Below are positions 35,655 to 44,648 of a stretch of DNA of 64,000 nt, piece by piece. The translations under genes were made by a program, and so were the position numbers. Where the stretch lies: NCBI RefSeq assembly GCF_958445495.1, contig NZ_CAUCSQ010000019.1, positions 23,072 through 87,071 of the forward strand, in the 5' to 3' direction. Positions within the stretch are counted from its first letter, which is position 1. Every line of letters starts with the position of its first letter. Below the pieces are notes generated by a model that did not search any database, was not told where the DNA came from, and saw nothing but the letters and a program-made list of their open reading frames with translations. Source of the stretch: an uncultured Bacteroides sp. Lineage in GTDB: Bacteria > Bacteroidota > Bacteroidia > Bacteroidales > Bacteroidaceae.

Positions 35655-37610
35655 TTAATATAAACTTTTCAAAATGCCTCCTCCCTGCGGCTGAACATTG
35701 AAGCGGAATTTACCGTTCGATTTTATATTGCATTGTTCCAGTTGCGGTTGTAACTGTTTGCCATCGCTATAGAAAGCAACGGTCTTCCCTGCGAACATCG
35801 GGAGTTCGAGCTCCAACTCCAACGTTTCCCCGGTGGCGTTCACCGCCGCCAGATACCAGCACTCTCCGGAACGCCGCGCAAGCACTACGTATTTGCCGGG
35901 ATAACCGTCTATAAAACAGGTTTCATCCCACTCTGTAGGCACATGTTTCATAAAATCAAGACAGATTTCAGGAACGTCGGTCAAATTGTTAGGCGCCAGA
36001 GCAAAATTCTGAATCGGATTCTGGTAGAGGACGGCAGTAGCCAGTTGGAACACATCGGTAGTCCGGCGCGTGGTTCCCCCGTCATTTCCCCTATTCAGAC
36101 GCTTGTTCAAGAAACAACCGCCAAATTCCATAGAACCGACAGAGTTACGTATAAACGGGTGCAGGCAGGCGTTAAAAGCTTCTTCGTCGCAAAAATGCTG
36201 GTTGAATACCATATTTTCCGAAGCCAATACGGCCTCGCTGCCTACGTAATTCGGATACATCCGTTCCCAACCGCGCGGTAATGTACAACCGTGAAAAATT
36301 ACCATTAATCCGTAATCGTCCGCATCGCTCAGGATAGCTTCGTACAGGCGCATCGTTTCTTGCTTGTCTCCACCGAAAAAGTCAACCTTGATACCTTTCA
36401 CTCCCCGGCTTTTCAACCATTTCATTTCCCGTTTACGCACGATAGGGTTATCCATAAGGTTTACAGGGCCTTGTTCGATATCATTCCAATAACCGCTGGA
36501 GCTATACCACAAGAACACATCCACCCCCTTATTGCGGGCATATCCAATCAACTGCTCCATGCGTTCGTGGCCGATGTTCGTATCCCACCAGTTATCTATC
36601 AATACATATTCATAACCCATGGCGGCCGCCAAATCGACATAGCGCACCTGGTCGTCATAGTTGATGCTTCCATCCTGCCAGAGTATCCAACTCCACGTTC
36701 CGCGCCCCATGCGATAGGTATGTTCCGTTTCGTACAACGGCTCAACCACATCCCACGGAACCGTAGTTTCCACAATAGGTTTCAAAGTCTCTCCTACGGT
36801 AATAGTGCGCCAAGGAGTAGAACCCGGCAGGGAGAAAGCCGGCGCTACCGTCCCATTGCCGTTATTTTCTTCAGGCATGGGGAAAGCAACCGTATAGAGG
36901 TTTCCTTCCTTTACGTCGCTCAGGTGGGAAGCGCAATAGCGGCTGTCCACTCCCGTTTCACTGACAAGCACCCAGCCGTCGTTCCCCACTTTGAACAGAC
37001 AGGGAAATGTATATCCGTGCCCATATTGCGAACGTGCTTCCATCGGAGCGTCTGCCTTATATTCTTCTTCATAACTGGGTTTGGTACGTTTCCACCCTAT
37101 CATGGCATCGCTTTGCGGACAAAGGAAAGTGGTGGTCCCGGCCGGAAAACGGAAACCGGTTTCCTCACTGTTCACGATGACGCTTCCCGTATCTCCCTGG
37201 CGAGGCAACGTATATCGGAAAGCTACGTCATTGTTACTGACACGGAACGTCACGTCTATTTTCCGGCCTTTACCGTTGGCAAAGGAACAAGTCAGCTCAT
37301 TGGCGCGATAATGTATGCGGGATGCCTTAATACGCGACTGGACATAAACTTTGTCAATCTGTTTTTCCTGATGTCCCGTCAATTTCATCTCTCCTGCAAA
37401 ATTTCCCGCATTGGTAACCAGCCCCAACGGGGAAGATTCAATCAGCTTTTTCCCATTATAAGAGAGGGAATAAGACGCTTTACCCCCTTCCGGACATGCG
37501 ACCGTTACTTGCAACTTTCCGTCAGGACCGCTTACAACCACATTTTGTGCAGCCGATGACGACATGAATGCCGCCAATAGAAAAATAAATCCTTTTAACC
37601 TGTTCTTCAT
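35655..37610 (-). CDS. GH97-family glycosidase, probable retaining alpha-galactosidase
   Basis: Exported enzyme of 651 aa (signal MKNRLKGFIFLLAAFMSSSAAQN; an ATG three codons upstream is at 37619). The N-terminal beta-sandwich (VVVSGPDGKLQVTVACPEGG) is typical of GH97. The barrel has GYEYVLIDNWWD, VDVFLWYSSSGYWND and RGVKGIKVDFFGGDKQETM, followed by FHGCTLPRGWERMYPNYVGS. In GH97 the retaining members (alpha-galactosidase type) carry an Asp nucleophile in the KVDF strand. That Asp is present here, whereas the inverting SusB-type alpha-glucosidases use a different pair of Glu residues. Alpha-galactosidase is therefore the better call. It probably works in the periplasm on oligosaccharides taken up by the SusCD pair encoded at 39213-44434. 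Confidence 0.83.
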   Translation of the reverse strand: MKNRLKGFIFLLAAFMSSSAAQNVVVSGPDGKLQVTVACPEGGKASYSLSYNGKKLIESSPLGLVTNAGNFAGEMKLTGHQEKQIDKVYVQSRIKASRIHYRANELTCSFANGKGRKIDVTFRVSNNDVAFRYTLPRQGDTGSVIVNSEETGFRFPAGTTTFLCPQSDAMIGWKRTKPSYEEEYKADAPMEARSQYGHGYTFPCLFKVGNDGWVLVSETGVDSRYCASHLSDVKEGNLYTVAFPMPEENNGNGTVAPAFSLPGSTPWRTITVGETLKPIVETTVPWDVVEPLYETEHTYRMGRGTWSWILWQDGSINYDDQVRYVDLAAAMGYEYVLIDNWWDTNIGHERMEQLIGYARNKGVDVFLWYSSSGYWNDIEQGPVNLMDNPIVRKREMKWLKSRGVKGIKVDFFGGDKQETMRLYEAILSDADDYGLMVIFHGCTLPRGWERMYPNYVGSEAVLASENMVFNQHFCDEEAFNACLHPFIRNSVGSMEFGGCFLNKRLNRGNDGGTTRRTTDVFQLATAVLYQNPIQNFALAPNNLTDVPEICLDFMKHVPTEWDETCFIDGYPGKYVVLARRSGECWYLAAVNATGETLELELELPMFAGKTVAFYSDGKQLQPQLEQCNIKSNGKFRFNVQPQGGGILKSLY

Positions 37611-37741
37611 GATAATCATACAATTTAATATTAATTTAGCGGGCAGGGATAGACTCTTCGGACACCGTGCATTTTCCCGTCACGGTGAAATAAGCAAACA
37701 GGCAGACCGCCTGTCTTTCTTTCCGGAAGGGCATTCTGTTG

Positions 37742-37770
37742 AAAAATGCCGGCAGTGATACTGCCGGCAT
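37742..37770 (-). terminator. Intrinsic terminator of the susC-susD-SGBP transcript
   Basis: On the minus strand, ATGCCGGCAG and CTGCCGGCAT (37746-37770) form a perfect 10-bp stem with a 5-nt loop, followed by a run of Ts (37742-37746). It lies 74 bp past the stop of the DUF1735 lipoprotein gene. The GH97 and GH30-like genes after it are therefore expressed by readthrough or from their own promoter. Confidence 0.75.
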
Positions 37771-37843
37771 CCGATTCATCCGTACGGTTATCCGTTAATA
37801 ACCCGCATCACTTATTTCCATTTATAGTAGTGCAAATGATAAG

Positions 37844-39193
37844 CTACTCGGCATCAAATCCGTATGCATATATTTCGGATAAAGAAGAGTTGAGCTCTCT
37901 ATTTCCTTCCGTTATCTCTACTTTAAAATAACGGCCTTCTGCCGGAGTCTCTAATGTAAAGTTCTGAGTCGTGAGAATCTTTTCCATAGTAAACGTTCCG
38001 ACTTTTGTCCAATCTTCTCCATCATCGCTCACATAGAAATTACCGCTTCTCGTATCTCTGTAATCAGCGTGTTGCCTTTGTACCAGACCGAATTGCGTAA
38101 ACGTATGCGATATCTTGGTATCAATAACCAGCCAATGAGGAAAGGCTGTGTTACCGCCGGTCTGCCAGGATGAATGCCAATAAGTGGACAAATCACCGTC
38201 CAGTGCGCATTCTGGTACTCCTTGTCCGGCTCCTTCGCCACTCGGTTCTTCCGTATTGGCTTCTATCGTCCAATCCGTACGAACCAATTCCGGTCCCAGG
38301 ACGCGGATAGCCCAGAAATATACATTGTTGGAAGAAAGCTCAAACATGGAAACGGAATTGATGCGGACAGGCAACATATAATCACCCGGCTCCAACTGCC
38401 CGTTCACCGCAACGCTTAACTCCGCATTTGTCGTACCGGCAGAAAGTGTCATTTCATTTTCGAAAGAATAACTGCCTTCCGGCAAAGCTTTAAAGTTTGT
38501 TCCATTCTCTTCATTGTAAGCTTCACGATAAGAGTCGTCGGCAACGAACTGGCAGGTTATCTCCCAACTGTTTTCCGTATCAAGCCCGAATGCTATTTTT
38601 GAGGAAACCGAAGTATTATAACTGTAATCGGCTATCGAGACTGCAGAGCTTTCAAACCCCAAAGACGGAGTGACAACTCCTGTTATCTGCAAAAACAATT
38701 CGTCTTTCTCATTGTTGACAGAATCGTTTTCACTGGTAATCCGCAAAGGCAATACCCATTTGGCATCCTCGTCTCCGGACTCCATGATGGACTCTACTTT
38801 ATCCGGACTCAACGAAATCGAAACTGACTTATAACGTTCTTCGGCCGAGAACTCTACATGGGGCATCTCTATCGAATAACAATCCGCACTTATCAACTTA
38901 TAGTTCACGGCTTCCGGATTGCTGTACTCACTATCAAGCTCTTCCTGGGTCAGAACCTCAACATCCGCACTGGCAGTCGAATTCGGTTCACTGCCGGATT
39001 TGAAGATTGAAAACTCATATACATTATCTTCTCCTGTTTTATATAAAGCGACTTCCTGCTTACCGCTATTATTCACATACAATATCTTATGATACTGTTC
39101 CGGGACCAAACTGCCCAATTCATATTCCGATTCGTTGCAGGCGCTCAATAACAACAAGCCTCCTGCCAACAATAATGTATTTCTTACTTTCAT
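37844..39193 (-). CDS. DUF1735/discoidin-domain lipoprotein, probable surface glycan-binding protein
   Basis: The open frame extends to 39325, but the ATG at 39193 begins a clear lipoprotein signal (MKVRNTLLLAGGLLLLSACNES) and the longer form would run back over the susD 3' end, so 39193 is used (449 aa). Two DUF1735-like modules follow (KSVSISLSPDKVESIMESG, WVLPLRITSENDSVNNEKDE, then NGTNFKALPEGSYSFENEMT and LPVRINSVSMFELSSNNVYF). DUF1735 occurs in Bacteroidetes PUL lipoproteins. The last 140 residues are an F5/8 type C (discoidin) domain: ALDGDLSTYWHSSWQTGG, HWLVIDTKISHTFTQFGLVQ and NFYVSDDGEDWTKVG. It follows SusD by 19 bp. Carbohydrate binding at the surface is inferred. Confidence 0.8.
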   Translation of the reverse strand: MKVRNTLLLAGGLLLLSACNESEYELGSLVPEQYHKILYVNNSGKQEVALYKTGEDNVYEFSIFKSGSEPNSTASADVEVLTQEELDSEYSNPEAVNYKLISADCYSIEMPHVEFSAEERYKSVSISLSPDKVESIMESGDEDAKWVLPLRITSENDSVNNEKDELFLQITGVVTPSLGFESSAVSIADYSYNTSVSSKIAFGLDTENSWEITCQFVADDSYREAYNEENGTNFKALPEGSYSFENEMTLSAGTTNAELSVAVNGQLEPGDYMLPVRINSVSMFELSSNNVYFWAIRVLGPELVRTDWTIEANTEEPSGEGAGQGVPECALDGDLSTYWHSSWQTGGNTAFPHWLVIDTKISHTFTQFGLVQRQHADYRDTRSGNFYVSDDGEDWTKVGTFTMEKILTTQNFTLETPAEGRYFKVEITEGNRELNSSLSEIYAYGFDAE

Positions 39194-39212
39194 AATACCC
39201 TGTTTTAGATGA

Positions 39213-41261
39213 TTAATATCCGGGAGCCTGTACCATTTGAGGATTACTGTAAAGTTCATCCATATCGCTTCTCGACCATACCGGAAGTAAATATGACCTG
39301 TCATACCATTTAAACGGCTGGTCAATCAGAGTCGGCGTGTTGAATTCTTCAAAACTCGGATTCAGAGTCAAACCGTTCAAGCCGTAACGGGTGCCGGCTT
39401 TCAACATTTCGGGAGCAATCGCCCAACGCCGCAAATCATAATAACGGTGTCCTTCTTCATACAATTCCACGAAACGTTCATTACGCACCCAATCGGTGAT
39501 AGTCATTTCCGAAGTCAAATCGGCTGTCGTCAAATCTCTGATACCGGCGCGTTCACGTATAATGTTCAGATTACTGATAGCCTCTTTTTCCTGTCCTAAT
39601 GCCGCATAACATTCCGCCAGATTCAGATAGAGCTCCGCCATCCGGATAAACGGACGTCTTGATGGGTTGTGGGTTCTTGTGCCGTTAGCTCCGAAACGTA
39701 TGTTCGGGTCAATGAATTTCTTCGAGATATATCCGGTACCGGCAATGTTACGTTCGTCGGAAGAACGCCATCCGTTGGTATCGGTATTCTTAAAATTAAG
39801 CCAGAGAGGATTTCCGTTATTGATTTTCTTGGCATATTCGCAACCGTCAAACGCAATCCACGCATAGAAACGTGCTTCACGTCTGGCATTCAGCTTGATG
39901 ATATCATTTTTTACGTCCTCGGTATCCAATCCGTCAGAACCGACTCCCGTAGGACTTGACGTGCCCTCATAATAACGTGTGTACCATTCGGACTGCGGAT
40001 AGAACTCGCTGTCCAGCTCCGGCAATTCTCCGTTTTCCGTATAGAAATGCTGTACGGCATACAATGTCGGAGCCAATCCGGCCCAGCCTCCTGCCCAACT
40101 GCCGTCGCTCTTCTTCACCACGCGGTTCGGCAATCTTGAATCCGTTGCTTCTCCACCGTTGGTATAGTCATCGTCAAGGCGTTGTCCCCAGATAATCTCT
40201 TTATTTCCGTCGCCTTCAGTGGCCGTAACCAGGTATTGGAACATACGGACACGTTCCTTGAATTCTTTATTCTTTTCACTGTTCGGGTCGTCCGGATTAT
40301 CGCTTTCCTTACCCGGAATAAAAGGAAGGTCCACACCGTCAAGCGTAGCTTTAGCATTGGCTGTTTCAACATTGAACAATTCATATCCGGCAGCTTCTGC
40401 CGCTTGCAACGCCTCCTGGCAGGCTTTCAAAGCGCGATCCCATTTTGCTGGTTCGTAAGAGCTGCTGACTAACGCTTTTCCATATCCGGGTGTTTCGTAA
40501 TTCGTATTTTGCCAATTCGGACTGGGGAAAGAACCGTTCCACAACGGGGAAGCGGCATATAAGAGAACACGGGCTTTCAAACATTTGCAGATTGTAGAAG
40601 TGGCGCGGCCCAAATCTTCCGTCTGTCTTGTTTCCGGCAGGTTTTTGGCAGCTTCGTCCAGTTTGCCGACAATATAATCCACACAATAATCAAAATGTGA
40701 ACGTCCCGGAATCTGGCTGTTCGTAATATTCGGGTCCACCTTTTCCGTAATGAGCGGACACGGCCCAAATGCTTGCAGCACACGGAAATGATAATAGGCC
40801 TCCAGGAAATAGCACTCTGCCTTATATCCTGCCTTATCTTCTTCCGTCACCCCCACGGGTTGTAATTCGTCAATCAAGCTAAGGAAATGATGGACATAGC
40901 CCAGCCAATTGTAACTGGGAGTCCAGATATTCATGTCATCGCCTCCCCAACTGTTATAATAAGAAGGCGAAATCGTTCCCCATGCCATTTGTTGTTGATA
41001 ATCGTCCCACAGCTTAGGAGACACAATCTCATCGGCAGATTGCTCAAACGCCTTAAAATTGAAAGGATGTATCCTGGGAAGATAACCGTAACAAGTAAAC
41101 AGGAAGTTCAGTGTCGCAGCCTCATCTTTCATGGTATCGTCAAAATCTGCTTGTGCAGGCGGAATAACATCCAGATAACTACAGGAAGTCAACAGGCAAC
41201 AAGGTATCAACAAACCTCGTAACACTCGGATCATTTTATCTATTAGTTTCATACTTCTCAA
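39213..41261 (-). CDS. SusD/RagB-family lipoprotein
   Basis: Lipoprotein signal with the lipobox Cys in LLTSCSYLDV; the start is at 41261 or one of the following Met codons. It is long for a SusD (682 aa). Core features: TLNFLFTCYGYLPRIHPFNF, YKAECYFLEAYYHFRVLQAF, KCLKARVLLYAASPLWNGSF, and C-terminal FIRMAELYLNLAECYAALGQ with NLNIIRERAGIRDL, RNERFVELYEEGHRYYDLRRW and YLLPVWSRSDMDEL. It contains a large insertion in the middle (about 290-460) that probably decorates the binding face. It pairs with the SusC encoded 27 bp upstream. Confidence 0.93.
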   Translation of the reverse strand: MRSMKLIDKMIRVLRGLLIPCCLLTSCSYLDVIPPAQADFDDTMKDEAATLNFLFTCYGYLPRIHPFNFKAFEQSADEIVSPKLWDDYQQQMAWGTISPSYYNSWGGDDMNIWTPSYNWLGYVHHFLSLIDELQPVGVTEEDKAGYKAECYFLEAYYHFRVLQAFGPCPLITEKVDPNITNSQIPGRSHFDYCVDYIVGKLDEAAKNLPETRQTEDLGRATSTICKCLKARVLLYAASPLWNGSFPSPNWQNTNYETPGYGKALVSSSYEPAKWDRALKACQEALQAAEAAGYELFNVETANAKATLDGVDLPFIPGKESDNPDDPNSEKNKEFKERVRMFQYLVTATEGDGNKEIIWGQRLDDDYTNGGEATDSRLPNRVVKKSDGSWAGGWAGLAPTLYAVQHFYTENGELPELDSEFYPQSEWYTRYYEGTSSPTGVGSDGLDTEDVKNDIIKLNARREARFYAWIAFDGCEYAKKINNGNPLWLNFKNTDTNGWRSSDERNIAGTGYISKKFIDPNIRFGANGTRTHNPSRRPFIRMAELYLNLAECYAALGQEKEAISNLNIIRERAGIRDLTTADLTSEMTITDWVRNERFVELYEEGHRYYDLRRWAIAPEMLKAGTRYGLNGLTLNPSFEEFNTPTLIDQPFKWYDRSYLLPVWSRSDMDELYSNPQMVQAPGY

Positions 41262-41287
41262 TTTATTAATACATTAAATTCATTTTA

Positions 41288-44200
41288 TCAGAATGTAAAT
41301 TGAACACCTAAATTAAAGGTACGCTGCAACGGATAAGCATTCCAGGAGAGTTCCGGATCCCATAATTTGAACGGGCTGAACACGGCCAGATTATCTCCGC
41401 TGAAATAAACACGGCAATAGGGGAAGCGATAGCCCAACTCTAAACTCTTAAAACGGATAAAATTACCATTACGTACCCAATAAGAACTGGGTTGAGTATT
41501 ATTGGAGGTATCAGAACTCGTTATGCCTAAGCGGGGATAAGCCGCATCCGGATTGGGATTATCTACCGACCAGTGGTCGTCGGCAATCCATTGCATCAGG
41601 TTGCGTTCCAGGGTTTCCGTAGTCATACCGTCGCCACCACCGGAAAGGAACGGTGCATATCCACTGTTAATCATTATCTTGCGTTTTGCCGAACCGTTAA
41701 AAAATACTCCAAAATCAAACTTCTTGTATGTCACATTCAATCCCAGACCATACTGGATACGGGGTACATTATTGTAAGGAGACAACATTACCTGGTCTTC
41801 CGTCGTAATTGCTCCGTCACCGTTTATATCACGATACTTAATGTCTCCCGGCATGATATTGGCGCCCAACTGTGACTGGTCCGGCCAACTGGCTATTTCT
41901 TCTTCACTGGTGAACAATCCTTCGGCCACATAACCTGTCAAAGTATTCAGAGGTTTCCCTGTCTTAGTCTGCCAAACATACGGATAATTGGGTTCGTCTA
42001 CATATTTGTACTCATTCTGGTTATAAGTAAAGTTTCCACGGAAATCTACAACCCAGTCTTTACCAAACCTTCTATTCCAGTTCACGCTTAATTCCACTCC
42101 TCGGTTGATTACCTCACCGATATTACTCCAGGGAGTAGAACCCCAGTATCCCAACATGTCAGGCCAGGAAGAACGTGCCATCAAGATACGGTCACGATGG
42201 TCGTGGAAATAATCAAAGGTGATATTCACCTGGTTAAACAAAGACATGTCAAAGCCGACATCGAATTTCTTCACGTGCTCCCAACCTGCATTCTGAACGG
42301 CCAACACATAAAACGCTGGGCCTTTTCTATTAATCTCATTTGAAGGAAGTCCCGTCCAGTAAGAATGTCCCGAACCGATGCTGATATTATTCTGATATAA
42401 GAAGTGCGGAGCGCCGCTATTGAATTCATCGCTACCTACCAGACCGTATGAAGCTCTCAGTTTCAAATGGTCGACATATTTGCTCATCGGTTCCCAGAAT
42501 TTTTCCGAACTTACCACCCAACCGATGGAAGCGGCAGGGAAAAACTCAAAACGCTCGCCGGAGGCCAAACGTTCGGAACCGTTGTAACCAAAGTTAAATT
42601 CAAACAAATAACGGTTGGCATAGTCGTAAGTCAGACGTCCGGAATAGCCTTGGTTACGGTTAGGCAGAACATCACTGCGATATTCACGCATCATATACAT
42701 AAGCATCGCCGTCAGGTTGTTGTCGCCGAAGCTGCGTTTCCAGTCTGCACGGAAATCAAAATAAAAGGTCTGGTCCGCACTTTTAGAAATACTGGACTGG
42801 TTCACATAATCTTCTCCGGTCTGTAACGTCTGGAGTTCATACCGGTTTGCCGCAGAGTCATAAGAACCGTCTTTCACCTTGTAATAATAAGGAGTGATAG
42901 AACGGTTGTAAGTAGATTCGGACCAGTTCTTGAAATTCACCAGAGCTTTCACACTCAGTCCTTTGGTGATGAAGCTCAAATCCTGCGTGATATTCAATGA
43001 GGTATTCAAAGTATTGTAATTGGCTTCTTTGAATGAGCTCATCATATACGCATAAGGATTCTGCCCGTACACGCCGGACTTGATTTCCGCATTACCAAAA
43101 CGTATATGCTCGTCGTCGCCTTCAGCGGGGAAATAGGCGGGAAAAGCCACGGGATTGGTCTGCATAACGATTTTATACAAATCGGAAGTAGAGTAATTCG
43201 GTCCTTTCTTATTACCGATTTGGGCCATCATCCTCAAATCGACTGTTGTCGTATTGGTCAGTTTATAGGATATGTTATTCTGGAAATTATATTCCCAGTT
43301 ATCGATATTAGGATTATAGTAATAATCCGGGGCATCCAGCAACCCTGTATCATGGTTGGCTTGCAAAGCCATATAATAGGTCACGCGCGAACCGCCGCCC
43401 TGTACATTCACATTGGCGCGCTGGTTGAAGTTGCCTTCTCTGAAAATCAGGTCATACCAGTCTACATCCGGATATACATAAGGGTTCAATCCGTTGGCGG
43501 TATTCATAATCTGTTCTTCCGTATATTTGGGAGAAGTAATCTGCGCGCTGCTTCTGGCCTGCGCCGCTTCATTATATGTCCGCATATAAGTCGCTCCGTC
43601 GGCAAACTCTACCCGGTTCATCGGATGGAAATAAGAGGCTTCCAATGATACGTTAACGGTTGCTTTTGTGTTTTCAGTACCTCTTTTGGTAGTTACAAGC
43701 ATCACGCCATTAGCACCGCGGTTACCATAGATGGCCGTTGCCGAAGCATCTTTCAACAGAGAAAAGCTTTCGATGGACTCCGCCGGAATTCTATTCAAGT
43801 CATTAGAAGAGATTTCTACTCCGTCTAACAAAATCAACGGGGTGGAACGTCCGCCGAACGTATTGATACCCCGAATGTAGAAATCGGAAGTAGAACCGGG
43901 CTCACCGCTGTTAGTCACAGCAACAATACCCGACAATTTTCCGGCAAGGGAACTCGTTAACGAAGAAGAGGGAAGTTTCAGCGTAGCGCCTTTCACCGTT
44001 GCGATAGAACCTGTCACGGATACCTTTCTTTGAGTTCCGGCTCCTATGACTACCACTTCATCCAACATCTCGTTATCCGACTCCATCTTAACGGTCATCA
44101 CACCCAAATCTCCCACGATCAATGTCTGTTCTTTATAACCGATATAAGAGAACTCCAATTCTGTATCACTGGTAACTTTAATGGAGAATTTTCCATCCAA

Positions 44201-44434
44201 ATCGGTAATAGTACCGTCTCCGGTTCCTTTTACTTTCACATTAACTCCGATAAGCGGGTCTCCGGTAGTCGCATCAAGTACAGTACCAATCAAAGTACGT
44301 TTTCCTACAGTTTTCTCTTTCGAGACCGTACGATTCACAGTTGTTGACTGCTGTGCATTTCCCGACAAGCAGAATAGTAAACACAACGCTACTAACAGCT
44401 TTTGTTTTGAACTACAAAATAAACTTTCCATCAT
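41288..44434 (-). CDS. SusC/RagA-type TonB-dependent transporter
   Basis: A 1048-aa outer-membrane transporter. Signal MMESLFCSSKQKLLVALCLL, then FCLSGNAQQ. The carboxypeptidase-regulatory-like domain (RTLIGTVLDATTGDPLIGVN, ITDLDGKFSIKVTSDTELEF, SYIGYKEQTLIVGDLG) is followed by the TonB-box region MLDEVVVIGAGTQ, the plug (SLAGKLSGIVAVTNSGEPGS, LILLDGVEISSNDLNRIPAE, SLLKDASATAIYGNRGANGV) and the barrel ending TFNLGVQFTF. It is the first gene of a minus-strand operon (SusC, SusD, DUF1735 lipoprotein) and is divergent from the HTCS gene at 44649, with an operator-like region between them. Confidence 0.94.
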   Translation of the reverse strand: MMESLFCSSKQKLLVALCLLFCLSGNAQQSTTVNRTVSKEKTVGKRTLIGTVLDATTGDPLIGVNVKVKGTGDGTITDLDGKFSIKVTSDTELEFSYIGYKEQTLIVGDLGVMTVKMESDNEMLDEVVVIGAGTQRKVSVTGSIATVKGATLKLPSSSLTSSLAGKLSGIVAVTNSGEPGSTSDFYIRGINTFGGRSTPLILLDGVEISSNDLNRIPAESIESFSLLKDASATAIYGNRGANGVMLVTTKRGTENTKATVNVSLEASYFHPMNRVEFADGATYMRTYNEAAQARSSAQITSPKYTEEQIMNTANGLNPYVYPDVDWYDLIFREGNFNQRANVNVQGGGSRVTYYMALQANHDTGLLDAPDYYYNPNIDNWEYNFQNNISYKLTNTTTVDLRMMAQIGNKKGPNYSTSDLYKIVMQTNPVAFPAYFPAEGDDEHIRFGNAEIKSGVYGQNPYAYMMSSFKEANYNTLNTSLNITQDLSFITKGLSVKALVNFKNWSESTYNRSITPYYYKVKDGSYDSAANRYELQTLQTGEDYVNQSSISKSADQTFYFDFRADWKRSFGDNNLTAMLMYMMREYRSDVLPNRNQGYSGRLTYDYANRYLFEFNFGYNGSERLASGERFEFFPAASIGWVVSSEKFWEPMSKYVDHLKLRASYGLVGSDEFNSGAPHFLYQNNISIGSGHSYWTGLPSNEINRKGPAFYVLAVQNAGWEHVKKFDVGFDMSLFNQVNITFDYFHDHRDRILMARSSWPDMLGYWGSTPWSNIGEVINRGVELSVNWNRRFGKDWVVDFRGNFTYNQNEYKYVDEPNYPYVWQTKTGKPLNTLTGYVAEGLFTSEEEIASWPDQSQLGANIMPGDIKYRDINGDGAITTEDQVMLSPYNNVPRIQYGLGLNVTYKKFDFGVFFNGSAKRKIMINSGYAPFLSGGGDGMTTETLERNLMQWIADDHWSVDNPNPDAAYPRLGITSSDTSNNTQPSSYWVRNGNFIRFKSLELGYRFPYCRVYFSGDNLAVFSPFKLWDPELSWNAYPLQRTFNLGVQFTF

Positions 44435-44513
44435 AGTATTTATTTAAATAAAGATATTCCAGAAAACATCGGTTTATTACAAAACTTTACAAATATTTGA
44501 AAGTTTCACTGTG

Positions 44514-44521
44514 CAAATATA
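44514..44521 (-). promoter_or_regulatory. -7 box for susC (minus strand)
   Basis: Read on the minus strand this is TATATTTG, an exact TAnnTTTG box, 80 bp upstream of the susC start. The expected transcript start is near 44507. A TTTG at 44546-44549 would be the -33 element with a spacing of 24 nt, longer than ideal, as is usual for activator-dependent promoters. Confidence 0.5.
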
Positions 44522-44548
44522 AATTAAGAAATAACAAAAAAACGACAA

Positions 44549-44591
44549 AAATCATGCATAGGAAATACACAAATCATGCATTGCACGATTT
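44549..44591. promoter_or_regulatory. Operator-like direct repeat and palindrome, probable HTCS binding site
   Basis: AAATCATGCAT occurs twice (44549-44559 and 44571-44581), 22 bp apart, which is about two helical turns. The second copy opens a 21-bp near-palindrome (44571-44591) with AAATC arms around TGCA cores. The block lies between the divergent susC and HTCS promoters, next to the susC -33 region. Such spaced repeats are what an AraC-type dimer would bind. Assignment to the adjacent HTCS is inference. Confidence 0.55.
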
Positions 44592-44618
44592 ATATAGCTT
44601 AAATAAAATATTTATCCT

Positions 44619-44626
44619 TATTTTTG
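44619..44626 (+). promoter_or_regulatory. Possible -7 box for the HTCS gene
   Basis: TATTTTTG (44619-44626) matches TAnnTTTG and lies 22 bp before the ATG at 44649. No convincing -33 element is seen at the expected distance. Confidence 0.4.
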
Positions 44627-44648
44627 AATCAGAATATAAAGTAACAAT

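Noticed and set aside
36360..37559. 399-codon open frame on the plus strand
   Set aside because: It lies fully antisense to the GH97 gene, whose protein has clear family motifs along its whole length. The antisense translation has no recognisable domain and shows the composition expected of a reverse-strand shadow.
39194..39325. 44-residue N-terminal extension of the DUF1735 lipoprotein
   Set aside because: It overlaps the susD 3' end and would place the lipoprotein signal internally. The ATG at 39193 gives a normal signal peptide.
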